From Aminobacter carboxidus (GTDB lineage Bacteria; Pseudomonadota; Alphaproteobacteria; Rhizobiales; Rhizobiaceae): a DNA stretch of 64,000 nt. The stretch spans positions 62,001 to 126,000 of the forward strand of contig NZ_JACZEP010000009.1 in assembly GCF_014863355.1 (NCBI RefSeq). Direction: 5' to 3'. The number at the start of each line of letters is the position of its first letter. Position 1 is the stretch's first letter. A program made the position numbers and the translations under genes. Below are positions 62,053-64,000 of the stretch, piece by piece. The notes below the pieces were generated by a model that was not told the origin of the DNA, made no database searches, and saw only the letters and a list, made by a program, of their open reading frames with translations.

Positions 62053-63480
62053 ATGGACACCCAGATGCTGATCGGCTCGAAGTTCGAAAAAGGAACCGAG
62101 ACGGAGGAGGCGATCCTCAACCCGCGCACCGGCGAGACGATCCTCAGCCTGCCGGAGGCCTCGCCGGCGCAGATCGAAGCGGCTGTCGCGGCAGCACAGA
62201 AGGCCTTCGTGACCTGGTCGAAGACCACGCCGGCGCAGCGCTCGGGTTATCTGCTCAAGATCGCCGACCGCATCGAGGCCGAGGCGGAAGGCTTTGCCAG
62301 GCTCGAGGCGCTCAATTGCGGCAAGCCGATCAACGCCGTGCTCAACGACGAGATCCCGGCGATCGTCGACTGCTACCGCTTCTTTGCCGGTGCGGTCCGT
62401 TCGATGCCCGGGCTGGTGGCCGGCGAATATCTGCCCGGCCACACCTCGATGATCCGCCGCGACCCGGTCGGCATCGTTGCCTCGATCGCGCCGTGGAACT
62501 ATCCGCTGATGATGATGGCGTGGAAACTGGCGCCGGCAATCGCCGGCGGCAACACGGTTGTCTTCAAGCCGTCCGAGCAGACGCCGCTGACGGCGCTGAA
62601 GCTGGCAAGAATCCTCGCCGACGTGCTGCCGGAAGGCGTGGTCAATGTCGTGCTTGGCCGCGGCGAAAGCGTCGGCAACACGCTGATCAACCATGCGGCA
62701 GTCAGCATGATCTCGATTACCGGCGACGTCGCCACCGGCAAGAAGGTGCTGCAGGCGGCGGCCAAGTCGGTCAAGCGCACGCATCTGGAGCTTGGCGGCA
62801 AGGCGCCGGTCATCGTCTTCGACGATGCCGACATCGATGCCGTGGTCAGTGGTTTGCGCGCCTTCGGCTACTACAATGCCGGCCAGGATTGCACGGCGGC
62901 CTGCCGCATCTATGCCGGCAAGAAGGTTTACGACAAGCTTGTCGCCGACCTGTCGTCGGCGGTTTCGACCATTCGTTTCGGCCAGTCCGACGACACCGAA
63001 AACGAGATCGGGCCGTTGATCTCGCGGCGCCAGCGCGACCGTGTCGCTTCCTTCGTCGAGCGTGCCTCCGAGCTCAAGCACATCGAGATCACCACCGGCG
63101 GCAAGCCGGGCGAGGGCGGTGGCTTCTACTATCAACCGACCGTCGTTGCCGGTGCGCTGCAAGAAGACGAGATCGTGCGCCGCGAGGTGTTCGGTCCGGT
63201 GGTGTCGGTGACGCGCTTCTCCGACGTCGACGAGGCCGTCAACTGGGCCAATGACAGCGACTACGGCCTGGCGTCGTCGGTGTGGACCAAGGACATTTCG
63301 CGCGGCATGTCGACGGCGGCCCGGCTGCAATATGGCTGCACCTGGATCAACACGCATTTCATGCTGACCAACGAGATGCCGCATGGCGGCCTCAAGCAAT
63401 CCGGCTATGGCAAGGACATGTCGGTCTATGCGCTGGAGGATTACACCGCGGTGCGCCACGTCATGATCGCACATGGGTGA
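62053..63480 (+). CDS. NAD(P)-dependent aldehyde dehydrogenase, gamma-aminobutyraldehyde type
   Basis: Aldehyde dehydrogenase of 475 residues. Catalytic residues are Glu246 (LELGGKAP) and Cys280 ([11 protein letters not shown]); the latter motif is characteristic of aminobutyraldehyde/betaine-aldehyde dehydrogenases (PatD type). GGGAGAAG precedes the ATG. Being last in the polyamine-type ABC operon, it probably oxidises 4-aminobutanal, the product of putrescine transamination, to 4-aminobutyrate; the aminotransferase is not in the window. Confidence 0.9.
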   Translation: MDTQMLIGSKFEKGTETEEAILNPRTGETILSLPEASPAQIEAAVAAAQKAFVTWSKTTPAQRSGYLLKIADRIEAEAEGFARLEALNCGKPINAVLNDEIPAIVDCYRFFAGAVRSMPGLVAGEYLPGHTSMIRRDPVGIVASIAPWNYPLMMMAWKLAPAIAGGNTVVFKPSEQTPLTALKLARILADVLPEGVVNVVLGRGESVGNTLINHAAVSMISITGDVATGKKVLQAAAKSVKRTHLELGGKAPVIVFDDADIDAVVSGLRAFGYYNAGQDCTAACRIYAGKKVYDKLVADLSSAVSTIRFGQSDDTENEIGPLISRRQRDRVASFVERASELKHIEITTGGKPGEGGGFYYQPTVVAGALQEDEIVRREVFGPVVSVTRFSDVDEAVNWANDSDYGLASSVWTKDISRGMSTAARLQYGCTWINTHFMLTNEMPHGGLKQSGYGKDMSVYALEDYTAVRHVMIAHG

Positions 63481-63488
63481 GCGGCCGG

Positions 63489-63679
63489 TTTCGCGCGCAG
63501 CGCGAAAGCCATGATGCCGGTGGCATCATGGCAGGCCAGCGAACGGCGGGACGCTGCCGCAGGCAGCGGGGACCCGGCTGGACAGGCAGGCAGATGAGGG
63601 GCAGCGCAACTGGTCGAAAGTTCGAGCTGCCCCTCATCCGGCCCTCTGGGCCACCTTCTCCCCGTGAACGGGGAGAAGG
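63489..63679. repeat. Cluster of five consecutive stem-loops
   Basis: Five perfect inverted repeats in 190 bases: 63489-63507 (8-bp arms), 63509-63531 (10-bp, CCATGATGCC/GGCATCATGG), 63552-63568 (7-bp), 63593-63638 (13-bp arms GATGAGGGGCAGC and mirror) and 63654-63679 (11-bp CCTTCTCCCCG/CGGGGAGAAGG). They lie between the ends of two converging genes; the last resembles the palindromes A-D family. Confidence 0.85.
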
Positions 63680-63692
63680 AAGAGGTCGCCGG

Positions 63693-64000
63693 TCAGCCCA
63701 CCCCGTATTGCGTCATCAGCGCTGCCATGCGCGCTGCGGCCAACTCCGGCCTGTCGAGCACATTGGCCTGGTCGGCGAGGCGGAAGACGTCAGCGTAGTG
63801 GACCGCACCTCGCGCCGACTGCATGCCCGCAGGCATCGTGAAATGGCTTTGGTGGCCGTTGAGCCAGGCGAGGAAGACGACGCCGGCCTTGTAGTATTGC
63901 GTCGGTGCTTCGAAGATCTTGCGCGACAGCGGCACCGTCGGTTCGATGGTGCCACGGAAGGTGGCGAGGTCGCCTTTGGCCAATGCCGCCAATGCCTTTG
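63693..64000 (-). CDS. DUF993-family (dihydrodipicolinate-synthase-like) protein, C-terminal part
   Basis: The C-terminal 103 residues of a gene cut by the window edge. The stretch FTMPAGMQSARGAVHYADVFRLADQANVL and the end LAAARMAALMTQYG resemble DUF993 proteins, which share the aldolase TIM-barrel fold of dihydrodipicolinate synthase and are about 380-400 residues long. The frame continues through 64000 without a start codon in the window. It converges on the aldehyde dehydrogenase gene. A different TIM-barrel enzyme cannot be excluded from this fragment. Confidence 0.5.
   Translation of the reverse strand, partial: KALAALAKGDLATFRGTIEPTVPLSRKIFEAPTQYYKAGVVFLAWLNGHQSHFTMPAGMQSARGAVHYADVFRLADQANVLDRPELAAARMAALMTQYGVG

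Overview
The window looks like chromosomal DNA of a Rhizobiales alphaproteobacterium, most likely the Mesorhizobium/Aminobacter group (Phyllobacteriaceae). This rests on high GC, Rhizobiales-type genes (DUF992 protein, split PntAA/PntAB, a small aa3-oxidase subunit IV, soxBDAG, several TRAP and polyamine-type ABC transporters), and short intergenic palindromes of a kind common in this group. No rRNA, tRNA, CRISPR array, phage or insertion sequence was seen.

Layout. 1-3.6 kb: a TRAP system of the 2-oxoacid (TakP) type whose binding protein converges on its permeases. 3.8-5.9 kb: an orphan LivH-like permease divergent from a CGNR zinc-finger regulator and a lipoprotein gene. 6.1-9.6 kb: a fused indolepyruvate ferredoxin oxidoreductase. 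9.7-14.4 kb: a GGDEF/EAL protein, a FeeM-like acyltransferase and an orphan amino-acid-type binding protein whose 3' end is a four-copy tandem repeat. 14.7-18.5 kb: oxidase subunit IV and the proton-translocating transhydrogenase. 18.6-27.7 kb: mixed single genes (membrane alpha/beta hydrolase, LysE exporter, VOC protein, DUF992, quinone reductase-like protein, TPR lipoprotein, rpsU, secreted GH5 hydrolase, DUF2000, AraC regulator, MFS exporter). 27.8-30.2 kb: an ECF41 sigma factor operon and an SDR. 30.4-36.0 kb: heterotetrameric sarcosine oxidase with one extra unknown gene. 36.1-42.6 kb: small proteins, a TetR regulator, a MaoC hydratase and an RND efflux pair.

42.8-51.9 kb is the most interesting part: an RpiR regulator divergent from a run of genes for an N-formylglutamate amidohydrolase-like enzyme, a complete TRAP transporter, a glutamine-synthetase-like ligase, an aldehyde dehydrogenase and an iron-type alcohol dehydrogenase. 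Together these could take up an amino alcohol, mask the amine as a gamma-glutamyl amide, oxidise alcohol to aldehyde to acid, and release glutamate. 52.1-63.5 kb holds two complete polyamine/iron-type ABC importers, a LysR regulator and an aminobutyraldehyde-type dehydrogenase, with large intergenic palindromes between them. The right edge cuts a DUF993-like aldolase gene.

Regulatory signals visible in the sequence include a candidate ECF41 promoter (TGTCACA, 16 bases, TGTC) in front of the quinone-reductase/sigma operon, a 9-bp-arm operator between the CGNR gene and the LivH-like gene, paired CGTAC palindromes beside the tetR gene, and palindromes in front of the RpiR-controlled cluster and the 52.1-kb ABC operon. 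Functions are assigned by reading motifs; no database search was run.
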